From positions 17,640 to 69,362 of the forward strand of contig NW_003546444.1 in assembly GCF_000090795.2 (NCBI RefSeq): 51,723 nucleotides of DNA, written 5' to 3'. Every line of letters starts with the position of its first letter. Position 1 is the stretch's first letter. Below the pieces are notes generated by a model, which saw nothing but the letters and a program-made list of their open reading frames with translations, was not told the DNA's origin and did not search any database. Below are positions 46,901 to 51,723 of this stretch, piece by piece. The position numbers and the translations under genes were made by a program. The stretch comes from Amphimedon queenslandica. Taxonomy: Eukaryota > Porifera > Demospongiae > Haplosclerida > Niphatidae.

Positions 46901-49122
46901 CAATCTGTGACTGCAAGTCAGCCATCACATACATGGTTTGTCTGTGGTGAGCTGCATTCTTTCTCCTGCATAAAAAATGATGCAAAACTACTACCACCTC
47001 TCCTGCTTACAACCTCTCTCTTTCTCGCTCTCCCTCTCTCTCTGTCTCTCTCTCTTCTCCCTCTTTCCCTCCCTCCCTCCCTTCCCCCCTCTCTCTTCTC
47101 CCTCTCTCTCTCCCCCCTCTTTCTCTTACCTTCCTTTCTTAATCACAGGTTCATCATCATAAGGCTATCATAAAAATCAAAACAATCATCATCACCATAG
47201 CTAAGAGAAATGCTTACCTGGTAACGATCTTGGCTGATATAACTAAACAATCGACTGTTAGCATTTCTATCTTTCCTGCAAAAGAAATACGCTACATCAA
47301 AAAGAGGTGTGGCCACCACACCCACCGAACATACTTTGCTAGTAATATTTGGTAGTCTTCATTTGAAGGAGGTTCTTCAGCATATTTTCGTTTCTCCAGC
47401 TGTAAATAATAATTAATAATCTTTTTAAATATCTCATATACATGTAACTCAAAAAATGTTATTCTTAAAATTGCTATAACATAAAAAATTGAAATCGGAA
47501 TCAGCTCAAACTTTCTACGCAGCATAAGGACATCAATATGTATCAGAAAATGTTATAAAAATTGGGGATCATTTTGGAGCCATTTTTTGGAAAAACCATG
47601 GGCTATATAGCCTTGGGTATTTTTCAGAATTTCGGTATTTTTAAAAATCGCCATAACTTGAAAAATTGAAGTCGGAATAAGCTCAAACTTTCTACACAGT
47701 ATAAGAACATCAATATGTATCAGAAAATGTAATAAAAATTTGGGGTGATTTCAGAACCATTTTTTGGAAAAAACCATGGGCTATAGCCTTGGGTAATTTT
47801 CAGAATTTTGACGTTTTCTTAAAATGGCCGTAACTTCAAAAATTTAAGTTGGAATCGCCTCAGACTTTCTACACAGCATAAGGACATCAATATGTATCAG
47901 AAAATGTAATAAAAATTTGGAGTGATTTCGGAACCATTTTTTGGAAAAAACCATGGGTTATAGCCTTGGGTAATTTTTAGAATTTTGATGTTTTTAAAAT
48001 GGCCGTAACTTGAAAAATTTAAGTTGGAATCGCCTCAAACTTTCTACACAGCATAAGGACATCAATATGTATCAGAAAATGTAATAAAAATTTGGAGTGA
48101 TTTCGGAACCATTTTTTGGAAAAAACCATGGGCTATAGCCTTGAGTATTTTTCAGAATTTCGGCATTTTTTAAAATCGCCATAACTTGAAAAATTGAAGT
48201 CAGAATAAGCTCAAACTTTCTACATAGCATAAGGACATCAATATGTATCAGAAAATGTAATAAAAATTTGGAGTGGTTTCGGAACTATTTTTTGGAAAAA
48301 CCATGGGCTATAAGCCTTGGGTATTTTTCAGAATTTCGGCATTTTTTAAAATCGCCATAACTTGAAAAATTGAAGTCAGAATAAGCTCAAACTTTCTACA
48401 TAGCATAAGGACATCAATATGTATCAGAAAATGTTATAAAAATTGGGGATCATTTTGGAGCCATTTTTTGGAAAAAAAACCATGGGCTATAGTCCATGGT
48501 TTTTTTTGAAAGTTTGCAACTATTCAAAACCTGCAGTGTCTATGGCAGCTTTAATTGTTATTCGGTTAAGTAGCTTAATAATACATCATGAAGTTACCCA
48601 TTAAATATGTCATGTAGTTTATTGTGCTAAAATAATGCTAATTTAGTATCCCTGAATTAATTAATGCCCTGAGCCACACCCACCAGTACGATTGTGTAGA
48701 AGGCCATAATTATTATTAAAAAATAAAAAATTCTAAAATTCTAACTCACTGGACTAAAATATTTCTCTTGCCAATGGAATGTCAAAACTTCAAGGTCTGC
48801 TAGTCAAATAGTATACAGAGAGTAGGAGTAAAACGATTAATTATCACTTGCAACAATAACAATTATGAAGATTACCATTTTCATTCGATTCGCGAGGATT
48901 TGAAGCTAGTTCTAACCTTCTTCTACTTAAGCTGGCTTTTCTGAGGCTTACCCTAAAACAAAAAAATAAGAAAACTACTTTAAACGCTTGAAAATATTAC
49001 TTTAATTTTAAATTTTCCAGAGGATCTTTCAACCTGTACATCACCCCAATCCGGATTAGTATACGGAAGTATCCCAATAATTTGGTAGTGCCTTGAGTAT
49101 CCGAATAATAAACGGAAACCAT
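43967..49122 (-). CDS. MKS1: Meckel syndrome protein 1, B9-domain transition-zone protein
   Basis: Nineteen exons join in phase to about 482 aa (human 559): 49001-49122, 48876-48952, 48750-48799, 47335-47399, 47218-47275, 47130-47164, 46900-46965, 46801-46840, 46656-46740, 46252-46334, about 46117-46175, 46021-46066, 45702-45767, 45586-45650, 44909-45086, 44527-44719, 44256-44303, 44112-44155, 43967-44034 (TAA). MKS1 works with B9D1/B9D2 at the ciliary transition zone gate. Markers: VMYRLKDPLENLKLKVSL (human AVYRSRDPVRNLRLRVHL), FHWQEKYFS (IGWQEKLFS), RLFSYISQDRY (RIFTYTDSDRY), MYVMADL, WYRIES. B9 core: TPFEYELL, VSSLDFWDRHRLEGYGTYSL. After it, LLHYFIGTSS matches LRRFFIGGSL. Residues 11-25 (TTKLLGYFRILIRIG) are extra relative to human. 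It is head-to-head with the ZDHHC gene. This is a complete gene. Confidence 0.95.
45221..45472. mobile_element. hAT-like MITE in an MKS1 intron
   Basis: Termini ACCCCATTTACACTAATCTA and, inverted, GGCCCCGTTTACACTAATCC, with several internal GTAAACGGA/TCCGTTTAC words. The GGCCCCGTTTACACT terminus is a common style among animal hAT-type MITEs. Target duplication not resolved. Confidence 0.75.
45805..46014. repeat. Foldback MITE, TACYGTA termini, in an MKS1 intron
   Basis: Left TACCGTAAAGCAGGAATTTT then TGGAGGGA, right TCCCTCCAAAAATTCCAACT then ATACAGTA. The interior has TTTGGCGAATT words and a central GCCACGTGCC. Same style as 15009-15217 and the right end at 33787. Confidence 0.82.
46353..46650. 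repeat. 22-bp minisatellite at an MKS1 splice donor
   Basis: About 13 copies of TGATGCCCATATAGTATACT plus AA, alternating with TTTACTAG and TATATTAA variants. On the minus strand the exon 46656-46740 is followed by GTCAGTATACTATATGGGC, so the repeat begins within the donor. Confidence 0.93.
47455..48510 (-). repeat. 177-bp satellite family, array E (about 6 units) in MKS1 intron 3
   Basis: Units contain TCAAACTTTCTACACAGCA, TCAATATGTATCAGAAAATG, GGAACCATTTTTTGGA and CCATGGGCTATAGCC, in the same orientation as arrays A and B. It fills most of the 1.35-kb intron between exons 47335-47399 and 48750-48799. Confidence 0.93.
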
Positions 49123-49164
49123 ACTCAGATTGTGTGAATGGAGAGGAGATAGTGAGGACGAAAA
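49123..49164. promoter_or_regulatory. 42-bp bidirectional promoter/leader, MKS1-ZDHHC
   Basis: Only 42 bp lie between the MKS1 (-) ATG at 49122 and the ZDHHC (+) ATG at 49165. No TATA or E-box is seen within it; it is GA-rich on the + strand. Core promoter elements must lie inside the coding exons. Confidence 0.72.

Positions 49165-51723
<2,559 letters not shown>

Overview
The window looks like nuclear DNA of an early-branching animal, most likely a demosponge. It is AT-rich, with animal genes split into many short exons by introns of about 40-150 bp. Animal-type families are present (TRPA channel, MKS1 ciliary B9 protein, peroxisomal sarcosine oxidase, RAB35, ZDHHC5/8), start codons of head-to-head genes lie very close together, and repeats are dense. 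The organism is inferred from gene content only. I named genes from motifs and family knowledge; no search was run.

Layout. 88-6733 (+): 3' part of a TRPA-type ankyrin channel. 7141-17181 (-): three tandem PIPOX-like sarcosine oxidase genes; the long intron of the third holds a 52-bp VNTR, two foldback elements and, on the + strand, a U2-like snRNA gene with an altered branch-site recognition segment (15440-15625). 17998-18846, 19925-20755 and 29066-29776 (-): three paralogous secreted cysteine-rich proteins with a shared promoter/leader layout. 23625-28345 (-): an unrecognised protein with a C-terminal LIM domain. 30492-31457 (+): TSEN2. 31827-34568 (-): NAA35. 34622-35018 (+): TIMM10. 35679-36014 (-): 3' end of an unrecognised membrane protein. 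36065-36074: assembly gap. 38102-38816 (+): last two exons of RAB35. 39340-41575: large 177-bp satellite array. 41692-43599 (-): Spindly-like dynein adaptor. 43967-49122 (-): complete MKS1 in 19 exons. 49165-51723 (+): 5' part of a ZDHHC5/8-type palmitoyltransferase, running off the right edge.

Genes are mostly unrelated housekeeping genes, not a pathway. Notable organisation: two head-to-head pairs with only 53 bp (NAA35/TIMM10) and 42 bp (MKS1/ZDHHC) between start codons; a satellite family in five places and both orientations; and many MITEs in introns.

The strongest candidate for something new is the U2-like snRNA. Its U6-pairing and structural parts are kept, the branch-point recognition sequence is replaced, and it has a TATA box at about -31 and a T-run immediately after its 3' end. 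Other points of interest are a TRPA channel with His in place of the selectivity-filter Asp, mosaic (gene-converted) sarcosine oxidase copies, and a 207-bp identical inverted duplication beside the assembly gap.
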